A DNA stretch of 64,000 bases from assembly GCA_016870095.1 (NCBI GenBank), contig VGCI01000004.1:62001-126000 (forward strand), written 5' to 3'. The notes beneath the pieces are model-generated. The model was not told the origin of the DNA. It ran no database searches and saw only the letters and a list, made by a program, of their open reading frames with translations. The DNA comes from Alphaproteobacteria bacterium. Lineage in GTDB: Bacteria; Pseudomonadota; Alphaproteobacteria; Paracaedibacterales; VGCI01. The translations under genes were made by a program, and so were the position numbers. Shown here in pieces: positions 36,348-46,498 of this stretch. Position 1 is the stretch's first letter, and each line of letters starts with the position of its first letter.

Positions 36348-38291
36348 TTATCCTGCTAGTTGAAAAAAGTGAGCCGCATCAGCATTCTTTTGATCAATAA
36401 TGACTTTTTCTAACAAAGAAACAATTTTTGCCGTTTGGCCTTTTTCTAACAAATCAGTGAGCTTCGTTAAAAGGTAATCATCTTCAGAACTAATGGGAGG
36501 ATTGGTTAGGCCCATAGTCATGCCCGGTAAAATAGGCTGAAGAAGGTCCGTCCCTTCAAAGGAATTTACAGAAATTGTTTCCCCAGAAAAACTAATTTTG
36601 GCATCGATTTCAGGTATTAGCCCACTGAGAAGAGAAAGAGACCGAATCAGTTCTAGGAATCGGGTTGGTTCACCACCCGTAAGATTAAGAACTTGTCCTT
36701 TTGTTTTTTCGTTAATCAGGGCTTTGACAATTCCTTGTAAAATGGTTTTTGCGGCTTCGTCAGCAGACAGAAGATAGGAAAATGCATCTGGTGAGGGGAG
36801 AGTTATTTTAAGACCTTGGTTTAATTGCTCTGTCCAAAAAGCTGTCTTTGAATCTAGATTGTTCCATATCTCACAACTATTAATCACTAAAAACCGTGTT
36901 GGATTTTTCTTTGTGGAAGTTTTATCAAGGGCTTGAAGCTGTTGAGATATGAGGGTGGTAATGAGTCGGGTTAAACGAGAAGGCGCATTGGCATTTACCA
37001 TGACAAAGAGACAGGCTTCCGTTTTTAGGACATCTTGAGCAAAGTGAAGGGGGCTTAAAATATTTTTTTGAACGGTCATTAGGAGATTATTCGTGACAAG
37101 GTCGGGATCTGTGACACGATCTCCATGAATAATGATTTGGGGATTATGTGTTTTAACAAGTCTTTCTAGAGTCGCACGATCTGTAATAGAGGCTAAGACG
37201 TATTCACAAACAACATCCGGATACAACTGATTAAATTTTATTTTTAGACCCGCAAGAGCCTGTTCGGATGGGTCGACCATGACTAAGTGTTTTGGATAAA
37301 ATCCCACAATGTGATGGGCCAGTTGATTGATAACAGGATCATGTATGCCTGTGATCAAAATACGTGCTGAGTCGATTAATGCCTGAACTTGTTGCCAGTC
37401 AGATCCAATTGAAGACGTTTGAAAATTACCCAGAGCGGCTTTTCCAATTAGATCTTCAATATGGAGTGGGCGTAAAGTGACTTCATGGGTAGCTGGGGAA
37501 ACTTCAAAGCGTAAACTTAGAATTCCTCGTCCTTGAAACTTTAAGAGAATTTGACGCAAGGGCATATAATTTAATGCATCTTGAGAAATCAATAGACGTT
37601 TGGGTTCGCGACCTTCCGTAGAAAGTTTTTGAACGATAGAGACAAAGTCACTAATCATTCCCAAAACAGGAAAGGGAGGAGGCAGATCATCACTTCCTAA
37701 AGGATGATTGAGAAGAATACCTTCCAGATTATAGGGAAATTCAGCTCTGTTGCCTTGAAGTGTCTCATTTTTTCTTAAATATGCGCCGATCTGTTCGTTA
37801 TAACCAATCACAATAACAGGAATTTTTGGGGCAAGTTCTACGGTCGCTGTTTTTATGACTTCTTGCTTCCAAAACGGAGCTAACAGTCGAGGTACCAGAA
37901 GGCCTGTCATAAACAAAAAAGTATTTAAAATGGGGGTTAGGGGAGGTAATTTGCCCATAAGCAGCATGAGAGGGTGATACAGTAAATTGGCTAAAACCGC
38001 ACATCCCAAAATCCCAGGAATTTTTTCTAGGGAAATATAACGATAGGTACCTTGTTTGCTGCGAAGCCAGGAAAATAATGAAAAACTGATAAGGGCAAAC
38101 ACCAGACAATGCTTTAAAATAAAAGACATTTGTAAAGTCTGTATATCTTTGCCAAGTAATATACGTAAGGTGACGTAGAGGCTCAAAAGAGCAACCAAAA
38201 GATCTGAAATAAAAATTACCCACTCAGTTTTGAAATTGCTGGGGATCAATTTCTGACGTTGTAATAATAGTTTATGTAAAAACTCTCTCAT
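36348..38291 (-). CDS. Degenerate CapD/FlaA1-type polysaccharide biosynthesis protein
   Basis: A 647-residue protein with the full layout of membrane-bound nucleotide-sugar dehydratases: about four N-terminal helices, a CoA-binding-like middle domain, LRPLHIEDLIG, then a Rossmann-type half. The parts needed for catalysis are changed. Near residue 310 the expected VTGAGGSIGSE is ITGIHDPVINQ, which lacks the glycine motif. Near 430 the STDKAVNPTNVMGATKR block is replaced by NANAPSRLTRLITTL, so the catalytic lysine is lost. The frame is intact and the overall fold seems kept, so it may be a structural or regulatory pseudoenzyme. Confidence 0.75.
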   Translation of the reverse strand: MREFLHKLLLQRQKLIPSNFKTEWVIFISDLLVALLSLYVTLRILLGKDIQTLQMSFILKHCLVFALISFSLFSWLRSKQGTYRYISLEKIPGILGCAVLANLLYHPLMLLMGKLPPLTPILNTFLFMTGLLVPRLLAPFWKQEVIKTATVELAPKIPVIVIGYNEQIGAYLRKNETLQGNRAEFPYNLEGILLNHPLGSDDLPPPFPVLGMISDFVSIVQKLSTEGREPKRLLISQDALNYMPLRQILLKFQGRGILSLRFEVSPATHEVTLRPLHIEDLIGKAALGNFQTSSIGSDWQQVQALIDSARILITGIHDPVINQLAHHIVGFYPKHLVMVDPSEQALAGLKIKFNQLYPDVVCEYVLASITDRATLERLVKTHNPQIIIHGDRVTDPDLVTNNLLMTVQKNILSPLHFAQDVLKTEACLFVMVNANAPSRLTRLITTLISQQLQALDKTSTKKNPTRFLVINSCEIWNNLDSKTAFWTEQLNQGLKITLPSPDAFSYLLSADEAAKTILQGIVKALINEKTKGQVLNLTGGEPTRFLELIRSLSLLSGLIPEIDAKISFSGETISVNSFEGTDLLQPILPGMTMGLTNPPISSEDDYLLTKLTDLLEKGQTAKIVSLLEKVIIDQKNADAAHFFQLAG

Positions 38292-39522
38292 AGGCCTCCC
38301 TTTTTCTTTTAAATAGGGTTGTTGTTAAACCTATAATAATCCATAGGCCTGAAATCCACCAACTTTGCCAAAACCCTAAGTTTACCCAAACGATTGTAAA
38401 AACTCCTGTAAACAATCCGGCACAAATGGCTTTTTCCGTGACTACCAGGTTGGTTCGATAAATTTGATTGAGAGTGAAGTGTGTCAGAAGTATTGCTAAT
38501 ATCACACCTAAAAACCCAAGTTCTAGCCAAAGTTGGAGGATAGCATTATGAGGATGAAGCGCAAAACGGGGTGATTGCTTTTTCTGAGTAACACCGCGCT
38601 GATCAATGAATGTCCATTCTCGTATCATATGACTCTTTTCGTGGTGCGGCGTGCCATCCATGCCGATGCCTTTCCAAGGATGTTCTAAAATACTTGTAGC
38701 GACTTCATTCCAAATATAAATGCGATCAATATAACTCGAAGAACGGGTGTAAGTATTAATGGTGGGGATATTTTCTTGCTTGAAAACATTTAGACTGATA
38801 ATAGGAAAAAAAATTATAAAGAGAGGAACGCCCAAGCGCATTCCCAGTGAAGTAATCCGAGGGAAAAAGAAGGTGCAACAAAAAGTGCAAATTCCCAAAA
38901 ATAATCCCACAAAAGAGGTATCACAATCAATTTGAAACAAACTCCAAAATAGCAAAAAGAATAAACTGAGAATTAAACCAAATCGTACGGGCTTCGAGTA
39001 CGGTCTTTCCCACATCCAATACAGTGCAGGCCAAGCAGCTAAAGAGATCATTAGAGATCCTTGCGCAAAGGCTTTGGAGGGGGTTTTGCCCCAAAATATT
39101 CGCCAAGGATTACCTAATATTATTTCCGCACTTAACAACAAAAGACCAAAAAATAGTCCCCCTAAAAAGGCTTTAATGAGGCTCTTTTGAGATTCCTCAG
39201 ATAAGCTCAATGAAAGTCGACACCACGCGAGGCCAAAGGTGACTAGGGAGAGAATTTTTAAACTCGCCAGAAAAGAAGCTGTGGGATTTATGGACCATAG
39301 GGATGTTACAAGTCCCCAAACAGGAATCGCGAAAAGAACCATTACCAAGTAGCGAGGTAATACATATAGCCGCTGCTTATAATTATAATAGAGGCCAATC
39401 AGGCCTGCGATAACGATTTCCCAAACAATACTGTGGGGCGCTAAAATGGATAGAGGTATGAATAAGAAGATAATGAAATTCAGAAACCGTTGAGTGACTA
39501 AAGAGAGGATGACGGGTTTCAT
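38272..39522 (-). CDS. O-antigen ligase / polymerase family protein
   Basis: A membrane protein of about 416 residues with ten or more hydrophobic segments. The large periplasmic loop carries the family motif HPHNAILQLWLELGFLG, preceded by HPWKGIGMDGTPHHE. Such proteins join O-antigen to lipid A-core (WaaL) or polymerise it (Wzy); which cannot be decided. ATG 39522 overlaps the stop of the EVE gene as ATGA and has GGGGGA upstream. A longer frame to 39555 is less likely. It overlaps the CapD-like gene by 20 bases. Confidence 0.88.
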   Translation of the reverse strand: MKPVILSLVTQRFLNFIIFLFIPLSILAPHSIVWEIVIAGLIGLYYNYKQRLYVLPRYLVMVLFAIPVWGLVTSLWSINPTASFLASLKILSLVTFGLAWCRLSLSLSEESQKSLIKAFLGGLFFGLLLLSAEIILGNPWRIFWGKTPSKAFAQGSLMISLAAWPALYWMWERPYSKPVRFGLILSLFFLLFWSLFQIDCDTSFVGLFLGICTFCCTFFFPRITSLGMRLGVPLFIIFFPIISLNVFKQENIPTINTYTRSSSYIDRIYIWNEVATSILEHPWKGIGMDGTPHHEKSHMIREWTFIDQRGVTQKKQSPRFALHPHNAILQLWLELGFLGVILAILLTHFTLNQIYRTNLVVTEKAICAGLFTGVFTIVWVNLGFWQSWWISGLWIIIGLTTTLFKRKREAYERVFT

Positions 39523-39929
39523 ACCGTATCCCCCATTTGTAGGATAAGTGTCCAAGCTGGCTTATCAATGGGCATGACTGACAAGCGAGATTGGCGAACA
39601 AGAGATAGGTGAGCCAACCGGGGCTCATTCTTAATGACATCTAGACTTACTGGATTTTTTAAAGCCCTGACGGCTTTAACTTCAACCATTCCAAATCGCC
39701 CGGTTTCGTCGGAAGGATCTGGATGATATGTTCGGATGACTTCAACTATACCTACAATTTGACGATCACTCACCGAATGATAAAAAAAACAGTGATCACC
39801 CATTTTCATGGCCTTTAGATTGTTGGATGCTTGATAATTTCGCACACCATCCCACAAGGTCGTTTTTTTTGTTACTTGATCATTCCAAGACCAGGTAGAG
39901 GGTTCTGTTTTGATCAACCAATACTGCAT
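39519..39929 (-). CDS. EVE domain protein
   Basis: The 136-residue product is a single EVE domain, a PUA-like fold that is known or thought to bind modified nucleobases. It begins MQYWLIKTEPSTWSWNDQV and continues TLWDGVRNYQASNNLKAMKMGD and FFYHSVSDRQIVGI, which are typical. It follows gpsA with one base shared, as in many alphaproteobacteria (tsaD-gpsA-EVE). Confidence 0.92.
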   Translation of the reverse strand: MQYWLIKTEPSTWSWNDQVTKKTTLWDGVRNYQASNNLKAMKMGDHCFFYHSVSDRQIVGIVEVIRTYHPDPSDETGRFGMVEVKAVRALKNPVSLDVIKNEPRLAHLSLVRQSRLSVMPIDKPAWTLILQMGDTV

Positions 39930-40933
39930 TAGAACTCCAATTCCGATTGGTGAGAAAGAATATGATCTACCACTTTATCAAGAGGAATATGATCATAAAG
40001 GAGATTGTATAGAGCTTGGCATAAGGGCATAGGTATGGATAAAGCGCGGGATAATTTATAAACTGCAGCCGTGGTGGGTACGCCTTCAGCAATAAAGGAG
40101 CACTCTTTCAAAATTTTTTCCACATTTGCCCCCTTTTGCCCAAGGGCTAATCCTAGACGCATATTGCGAGATTGTTCGCTTGAACACGTCAATGTTACGT
40201 CTCCCACGGCGGATAGTCCTAAAAATGTATCACTCTTTCCCCCAAGAGCAAGTCCAAGCCGGCGCATTTCCGCAAGGCCTCGTGTAATGAGAGCTGCGGC
40301 TGCATTATTTCCAAATCCTTTTCCACGGACGATTCCACAAGCGATCGCTAAAATATTTTTAACGGCTCCGGCCACTTGAACACCGATGGGATCATCGCTT
40401 ATATAACACCGAAAATGAGGATGACGGAATGCTCCGGCTATCAATTTGGCGATTTTCTCGTTTTCGCAAGCCACAGTAACGGCTGTGGGAAGATTAAGGC
40501 CGACCTCATCTGCAAAAGATGGTCCTGAGAGAACAGCTATGGGATTGGGAAGCAAGTCTTGGCTGACTTTAGATAATAACTGTGGTTCATCCTTATCCCC
40601 CCCCAGCAATATTCCCTTGGAACAAATTACCCACGGTGCGGTCGGGGGAAGATGTTTTTGAACATCAAGGCAGATCTCCCGGATTGTTTGGGCAGGTGTG
40701 ACTTGAAGAACAATATCTGCGTCCCGAAGAGTTTCAAGGTCATGGGTAACTGTAAGAGCTGAGGGAAGAGGAATATTTGGCAGGTAAGTTTGGTTTATAC
40801 GGGTTTTTGAGAGAATAGAAGCTTCTTTTGCTTGACGCGTTATGAGCGTAACATTCTGTTTGTCAGCGCGTAAGGCGGTTAATGCAAGGGCTGTTCCCCA
40901 AGATCCCGCGCCAATAATGTAGATTTTCTTCAT
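39929..40933 (-). CDS. gpsA: Glycerol-3-phosphate dehydrogenase (NAD(P)+)
   Basis: The 334-residue enzyme makes sn-glycerol 3-phosphate for phospholipids. The nucleotide motif is YIIGAGSWGTALA. The catalytic lysine lies in VAGAVKNILAIACGI, and GLSAVGDVTLTCSSEQSRN is the conserved block near the C-terminal half. It is separated from tsaD by 165 bases in which I see no feature. Confidence 0.96.
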   Translation of the reverse strand: MKKIYIIGAGSWGTALALTALRADKQNVTLITRQAKEASILSKTRINQTYLPNIPLPSALTVTHDLETLRDADIVLQVTPAQTIREICLDVQKHLPPTAPWVICSKGILLGGDKDEPQLLSKVSQDLLPNPIAVLSGPSFADEVGLNLPTAVTVACENEKIAKLIAGAFRHPHFRCYISDDPIGVQVAGAVKNILAIACGIVRGKGFGNNAAAALITRGLAEMRRLGLALGGKSDTFLGLSAVGDVTLTCSSEQSRNMRLGLALGQKGANVEKILKECSFIAEGVPTTAAVYKLSRALSIPMPLCQALYNLLYDHIPLDKVVDHILSHQSELEF

Positions 40934-41098
40934 GAAGAACTTATACTATTTTCAGACACTTTGTGCCAGCTTTAATAGCGTCCTGTGCTACCTCTATTTA
41001 TTGAATAATGGATTTTATGATGCCCTGCTTTCTTACAAGTCTTAAGGGAAGGGGAGTGGTAAAGAATATGAGGATAAAAAAGGGAGTAGGCTGAGTCA

Positions 41099-42118
41099 TT
41101 AACTATTTTTAGAAGCACATAAAGGCCAGCGGGGAACGGGGATAAAATTTAATGAGTCTTGTTGACCCAATCGAAGTTTTTCAATCCCAACCCAGGCAAT
41201 CATGGCCGCGTTATCTGTACATAATTCTAAGGGGGGTGCAACAAAGCTGAACCCATGTGCTGTACTTAAGGTAGACAGTCTTAAACGTAAGGCTGCATTA
41301 GCCGCGACACCCCCAGCAACAACAAAATGTTTACAAGGAGCTTGAAGCATTTTAAAAGCGTTTAAGGCGCGTTCTTCTAAACAATCAGCGATAGCTTCTT
41401 GGAAACTGGCGGCTAAATCGGCTTTATCTTGGGGGGATAAGGGTGTGTGTTTCTCAGCAATCATTCGTACGGCAGTTTTAAGACCAGAAAAGGAAAAGTC
41501 GCAACCCTCACGACCCTTTAGGGGGCGCGGTAAGGAAAATCGTTTGCCATTCCCCTTTTGGGCTAACTTTTCTACAGCAGGACCTCCTGGATAGTCTAAT
41601 CCAAAAATACGAGCGACTTTATCAAAGGCCTCCCCAACGGCATCGTCAATTGTTGAGCCTAATAATCGATACTGCCCAACGCCGGTGACTTCTAGAAATT
41701 GACAATGCCCTCCCGAGATTAGAAGAAGTAAAAAGGGAAAGGGTAAATCATGGGTGAGTCGCCCCGTTAATGCGTGGCCTTCTAAATGGTTGACAGCGAT
41801 AAAAGGAAGGTTTTTTGCGGCTGCGATGGCTTTGGCTGTCATAACACCGACAAGGACGCCCCCGATTAATCCGGGCCCCGCAGTTACGGCAATACCATCG
41901 AGGTTATCTAAGGTAACATCGGCATCTTTCAGTGCTTTTTCAATGAGGGGATGGAGATGGTCCAAATGAGCGCGGGCAGCGTTTTCAGGAACTACCCCCC
42001 CATAAGGTTGGTGGCCTGAGATTTGAGATATTAGCGAATTAGAAAGAATGGTTCGATCATCTCGAACAACAGCCGCAGCTGTTTCATCACAACTGGTTTC
42101 GATGCCCAAAACGATCAT
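41099..42118 (-). CDS. tsaD: tRNA threonylcarbamoyltransferase TsaD
   Basis: A 339-residue ASKHA-fold protein that, with TsaB and TsaE, makes t6A37 in ANN-decoding tRNAs. It begins [16 protein letters not shown]. Iron ligands sit in NHLEGH, with [30 protein letters not shown] and [12 protein letters not shown] downstream, all standard. typA is upstream on the same strand. Confidence 0.97.
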   Translation of the reverse strand: MIVLGIETSCDETAAAVVRDDRTILSNSLISQISGHQPYGGVVPENAARAHLDHLHPLIEKALKDADVTLDNLDGIAVTAGPGLIGGVLVGVMTAKAIAAAKNLPFIAVNHLEGHALTGRLTHDLPFPFLLLLISGGHCQFLEVTGVGQYRLLGSTIDDAVGEAFDKVARIFGLDYPGGPAVEKLAQKGNGKRFSLPRPLKGREGCDFSFSGLKTAVRMIAEKHTPLSPQDKADLAASFQEAIADCLEERALNAFKMLQAPCKHFVVAGGVAANAALRLRLSTLSTAHGFSFVAPPLELCTDNAAMIAWVGIEKLRLGQQDSLNFIPVPRWPLCASKNS

Positions 42119-42136
42119 GGCCCATTCCTTTAAAAT

Positions 42137-43957
42137 TTAACCTTTAGCAGCGCGTTCTGATCTTTTTCGATCGTTAGGATCCAAGACAGCTTTGCGCAAG
42201 CGTATGCTTTTGGGTGTAACTTCCACGCGCTCATCGTCTTGAATATAGGCAATCGCTTGTTCTAAAGTCATAATTTTTGGAGGCGTTAAACGAATAGCCT
42301 CATCTTTTCCGGATGCTCGAACGTTGGTAAGTTGTTTGCCTTTCAGGGGATTCACCTCCAGGTCATTCTCACGGCTATTTTCACCAATGATCATTCCCTG
42401 ATAAACTTGCGTGCCGGGATCCAGAAATAAGATACCTCGATCTTCCAAAGTATTTAATGAATAGGCGGTTGTTTCTCCACTTCCATTACAGATAAGTACC
42501 CCATTTCGGCGACCTTCAATTGAACCTCGAAAGGGTCCGTATTCATGAAAAACTCGGCTCATAATGCCAGTTCCCCGCGTTTCAGTCAGGAATTGTCCGT
42601 GATATCCTATTAATCCTCGAGAGGGCGTAAAGAAAATAATGCGTGTTTTGCCACCACCAGAAGGACGCATATCTTGCATTTCGGATTTGCGGGAATTCAT
42701 ACTCTCTACAACGGTGCCAACAAACTCATCATCCACATCAATTTGAATTTCTTCGATGGGTTCTAGACGATTTCCAGCGTCGTCAGTTTGGTAGAGAACG
42801 CGAGGACGACTAATGGAAAGTTCGAAACCTTCGCGACGCATAGTCTCGATAATAACACCAAGCTGTAATTCACCACGACCTGCGACTTCAAAAGCATCTT
42901 TATCTGCAGTTTCCGTGACACGAATAGCCACGTTTCCTTCTGCTTCTTTTGTTAACCGATCCCTTAACATACGGGAGGTAAGTTTGCTTCCTTCTCTTCC
43001 AGCAAGAGGAGAGTCATTTATAGAAAATGTCATAGCTAAGGTCGGGGGATCAATTGGTTGGCCGGGCAAAGCTTCCGTAACTTCTGGGGCCGCAATAGTT
43101 TCTGCAACCGTTGCTTTTTCTAGTCCCGCTAAGGCAATAATATCTCCAGCTTCTGCTTGCTCAATGGAAATACGTTCAAGTCCCCTAAAGGCAAGTAATT
43201 TATTGATACGTCCTGTTTCTACGATTTGTCCTTCTCGATTGAGAACGCGGACAGGCATATTAATTTTCGCTGTTCCTGAATGAATACGCCCCGTGAGAAC
43301 ACGACCTAAGTAGGAATCATATTCCCGAGTAGTAATCAACATAGAAAAAGGAGCATCTTCTATCGTTTTGGGAGCGTGTACATGGCTAATGATGAGATCA
43401 AATAGAGGGGCAATATCAACACGATCTTGAGTCAAATCTCGAACAGCCCATCCACCACGACCGGAAGCATAGGCTATCGGGAAATCCAATTGGTCATCAT
43501 TGGCATCCAAAGCCATAAAAAGGTCAAAAATTTCTTCTAGTACTTCTTCAGGACGCGCGTCTTGACGATCAATCTTATTGATCACCACAATAGGACGTAA
43601 TCCAAGTTTTAGGGCTTTACTTAATACAAATTTTGTTTGAGGCATAGGGCCCTCAGCGGCATCCACTAGGACAACCACGCCATCTACCATTGACAAAATG
43701 CGCTCAACTTCACCACCAAAGTCCGCGTGGCCCGGCGTATCAACAATGTTAATGCGAACATCTTGCCAAAATAATGAGGTACATTTTGCTAAAATCGTTA
43801 TACCACGCTCGCGTTCTAAGTCGTTGGAATCCATGGCACGCTCAGCCACATTTTGATTGGTTCGAAATGTACCACTTTGCTTCAGCATGGTATCCACAAG
43901 TGTTGTTTTCCCATGGTCAACGTGAGCGATAATGGCAATATTGCGAATTTGAGTCAT
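42137..43957 (-). CDS. typA: GTP-binding protein TypA/BipA
   Basis: A ribosome-binding translational GTPase of about 606 residues. G1 is [13 protein letters not shown]2/G3 include [11 protein letters not shown] and [15 protein letters not shown], and G4 is [15 protein letters not shown]. The C-terminal BipA-specific domain ends with [15 protein letters not shown] 43957 begins [17 protein letters not shown], as in relatives; the frame further upstream to 44032 is not conserved. BipA assists ribosome assembly and stress responses. Confidence 0.96.
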   Translation of the reverse strand: MTQIRNIAIIAHVDHGKTTLVDTMLKQSGTFRTNQNVAERAMDSNDLERERGITILAKCTSLFWQDVRINIVDTPGHADFGGEVERILSMVDGVVVLVDAAEGPMPQTKFVLSKALKLGLRPIVVINKIDRQDARPEEVLEEIFDLFMALDANDDQLDFPIAYASGRGGWAVRDLTQDRVDIAPLFDLIISHVHAPKTIEDAPFSMLITTREYDSYLGRVLTGRIHSGTAKINMPVRVLNREGQIVETGRINKLLAFRGLERISIEQAEAGDIIALAGLEKATVAETIAAPEVTEALPGQPIDPPTLAMTFSINDSPLAGREGSKLTSRMLRDRLTKEAEGNVAIRVTETADKDAFEVAGRGELQLGVIIETMRREGFELSISRPRVLYQTDDAGNRLEPIEEIQIDVDDEFVGTVVESMNSRKSEMQDMRPSGGGKTRIIFFTPSRGLIGYHGQFLTETRGTGIMSRVFHEYGPFRGSIEGRRNGVLICNGSGETTAYSLNTLEDRGILFLDPGTQVYQGMIIGENSRENDLEVNPLKGKQLTNVRASGKDEAIRLTPPKIMTLEQAIAYIQDDERVEVTPKSIRLRKAVLDPNDRKRSERAAKG

Positions 43958-44275
43958 TTGAATAAAAGTCCTAAATTTAAAGTATATAAGTATTCTTAAT
44001 CTATATATGGGTGAGCTTGTGGATAAATACAACTCTTTTATCAGGCATTTTTATGTCTGATATTTTTCTGAACATCGGCGAATATTTTCAAGAAAAAAGC
44101 TCTTGCCACGGGAATATAGCAGTCTTTGTGCAAAAAAGGTAGTATAAGTTGGATGGGGGGATAATGTACAGTTGACAAAGTATTTAGCAAAATCGAATTC
44201 TGTCGCAAAACCTCTTGTAATCGTGTAAGAAAGTGCTGAACATTTTTGGAAAAGTTGAAAAATATCTGAGGCGTT
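43958..44275. other. Intergenic region with a single DnaA-box sequence
   Basis: About 318 bases between the divergent typA and glycosyltransferase genes. It contains one perfect TGTGGATAA (44018-44026), the reverse form of the DnaA-box consensus, close to the typA start. A single box can occur by chance or may mark DnaA control of typA. No RNA gene was found. Promoters for both flanking genes are expected here. Confidence 0.4.
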
Positions 44276-45394
44276 ATGGTGAAAAAACAACAAACAAACC
44301 TGTCATCGATATTTATTCTAACCCGTTCTTTAAACGTTGGAGGTGCTGAACGGCAAGTCAGTGTTTTGGCTAAAGCGCTTCATAAAAAAGGCTATAAGGT
44401 TACTATTTGTGTGTTTTATTCTGGAGGCGCTCTGGAAGAAGGCCTGCTGCAATCCGGTGTTTCAATTTATTCCCTTCATAAAAAAGGTCGATGGGATCTT
44501 TTGGGATGGTTTAGTCGCTACTTGAAGGCGATTCGAGTTGTAAATCCTGATGTTGTTTATAGTTTTCTGACCACGTCAAATATTGTCGCAATATTGGGGA
44601 GAGTTTTTGTTTCTAAACCCGTCGTTTGGGGAATTCGGGCTTCAAATATGAAATTTAGTAGCTATGATTGGCTTGCGGGCCTTTCAGCCTGGTTTGAACG
44701 AAAGCTTTCGCGTTATGTGCAGACCATCATTTTTAATTCATGGTTTAGCAGAAATTATCATGAATCCTTAGGCTATTTTTTAAATCATGCAGTTGTCATA
44801 CCCAATGGGATTGATACAGAAACATTTAAAGTTGATTTGAATTCAAGAAAAGCCATCCGTTATCAATTAGGCATACCCGAAGATGCTATGGTGGTTGGCA
44901 TGCTGGCGCGTGTTGATCCCATGAAAGATTATGAGACATATGTGATGGCTTTCAGAGCTTTATGTTCTGAATATAAAAATCTCTATTTTATAGCTGCAGG
45001 TGCGGGGACAGATACAGCACTTTGGTCTTCTGTCTCTCCCCAATTTCTGAGATTAGGCATCTGGAAAGATGTTTGTGGATTACTTAATGCCCTAGATATT
45101 ATGGTGTTATGTTCGGCTTTTGGAGAAGGATTTTCAAACAGTCTAGGTGAAGCTATGGCTTGTGGAATTCCAACTGTTGCTACAGATGTTGGGGATGCGG
45201 CTTTTATTGTTGGTGATCAAGGAGTGATCATTCCCCCCCAAAATCCGCAGGCACTTATTGAAGCGATAAAATTTCAAATGAAACAACTTCCCTCAAAAGA
45301 TGAAATTCGCAATCGTATCCTTGAAAAATTTAGTGTGTCGCAAATGGTAGATCAAACTCTAAAAACTTTAACAGATGCGACGGTATCCTCATGA
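44276..45394 (+). CDS. Glycosyltransferase family 4
   Basis: A 372-residue GT-B enzyme. The N-terminal SLNVGGAERQVSVLAKAL, the middle VIPNGIDTETFK and the C-terminal FGEGFSNSLGEAMACGIPTVATDVGDAAFIV with its E-x7-E donor-site motif mark GT4. It would add a sugar to a lipid-linked oligosaccharide on the cytoplasmic side. The acceptor and donor are unknown. The next gene is a paralogue and overlaps by four bases. Confidence 0.92.
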   Translation: MVKKQQTNLSSIFILTRSLNVGGAERQVSVLAKALHKKGYKVTICVFYSGGALEEGLLQSGVSIYSLHKKGRWDLLGWFSRYLKAIRVVNPDVVYSFLTTSNIVAILGRVFVSKPVVWGIRASNMKFSSYDWLAGLSAWFERKLSRYVQTIIFNSWFSRNYHESLGYFLNHAVVIPNGIDTETFKVDLNSRKAIRYQLGIPEDAMVVGMLARVDPMKDYETYVMAFRALCSEYKNLYFIAAGAGTDTALWSSVSPQFLRLGIWKDVCGLLNALDIMVLCSAFGEGFSNSLGEAMACGIPTVATDVGDAAFIVGDQGVIIPPQNPQALIEAIKFQMKQLPSKDEIRNRILEKFSVSQMVDQTLKTLTDATVSS

Positions 45395-46485
45395 AAATTG
45401 CTCATTTGATTACAGGATTAGGTTTGGGGGGCGCAGAGCAGCAATTAAAAGCCCTGGTGACTGATCCTGAAAAATCTTCTTTAGAGCACGTTGTTATTTC
45501 TTTAAAAGATGAAGGAATTATTGGGAAACAAATTGTTGGTCAGCCGGGCGTCTATCTTTATTGTTTGAATCTCCATAAATCGATAACCGGTTTTTGGCAG
45601 CTTTATAGGATTTTGCGTCGGGAAAAACCAGATGTATTACAAACTTGGCTTTATCATGCAGATTTTTTAGGTCTTTTAATTGGTAGGCTTGCGAGAGTTC
45701 CTCGAATTATTTGGAATATTCGCTGCTCAAATATGGACCTATCTCAATATTCAAAGCAAACAGGACTTATTGTAATGATATTGAAATTTCTTTCTCGGTA
45801 TCCAGATGCTATTGTAACAAATTCTCAAGCAGGAAAGAAATTCCATAAAATTATGGGATATCGTCCAAGACGTTGGGCTCATATTCCCAATGGTATTGAT
45901 ACAGATATTTATTATCCCAATCGATCTGGCAGTCAAAAATTTCGTCAATCTCTTAACATTCCTGAAAACGCCCTTGTGATTGGTATGCTTAGTCGTGTTG
46001 ATCCAATGAAAGATCACTCTACTTTTTTGAAGGCTATGAAAATACTTTCTCAAAAACATGAAAATCTTTACTGTATTTTGGCTGGTAAAGGAACAAAAAC
46101 GGCAACTTGGCCTGTTCTTCCTCCCCGATTGTTAAGATTAGGAATATGGAAAAATGTGCCAGAATTCTTAAATTCCTTGGATATTTTGGTATTATCTTCC
46201 GCTTTTGGTGAAGGGTTCCCGAACGTTGTTGGTGAAGGTATGGCGTGTGAAGTTCCCGTCATCGCAACAAATGTGGGAGATACAGCGATGCTGGTGAATG
46301 CCCCGGCACAAATTATTCCGCCTCGAAATGTTAATAAACTTATTCTTGCCTTGGAGAGATTGCTGACATTATCTCCCCAAGAAAGAAAGGCAATAGGGCA
46401 AGAGAGTCGGGAGCAGATTTTGAATTTTTATAGCCTTTCGGCGATGCGGAAAAGGTATGTTTCATTTTATAAGAGCTTGCATTAA
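45391..46485 (+). CDS. Glycosyltransferase family 4 (tandem paralogue)
   Basis: A 364-residue GT4 enzyme clearly related to its upstream neighbour. Shared blocks include SRVDPMKDHSTFLKAM against ARVDPMKDYETYVMAF, and LRLGIWKNVPEFLNSLDI against LRLGIWKDVCGLLNALDI. The donor-site motif is FGEGFPNVVGEGMACEVPV. A tandem duplication followed by divergence is likely, the two copies acting on successive steps. asnB2 begins 13 bases downstream. Confidence 0.92.
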   Translation: MKIAHLITGLGLGGAEQQLKALVTDPEKSSLEHVVISLKDEGIIGKQIVGQPGVYLYCLNLHKSITGFWQLYRILRREKPDVLQTWLYHADFLGLLIGRLARVPRIIWNIRCSNMDLSQYSKQTGLIVMILKFLSRYPDAIVTNSQAGKKFHKIMGYRPRRWAHIPNGIDTDIYYPNRSGSQKFRQSLNIPENALVIGMLSRVDPMKDHSTFLKAMKILSQKHENLYCILAGKGTKTATWPVLPPRLLRLGIWKNVPEFLNSLDILVLSSAFGEGFPNVVGEGMACEVPVIATNVGDTAMLVNAPAQIIPPRNVNKLILALERLLTLSPQERKAIGQESREQILNFYSLSAMRKRYVSFYKSLH

Positions 46486-46498
46486 TTAAGGAAATTCT

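Noticed and set aside
42813-43283. 156-codon plus-strand open frame opposite typA
   Set aside because: It is a shadow of typA; composition follows the antisense of a conserved gene.
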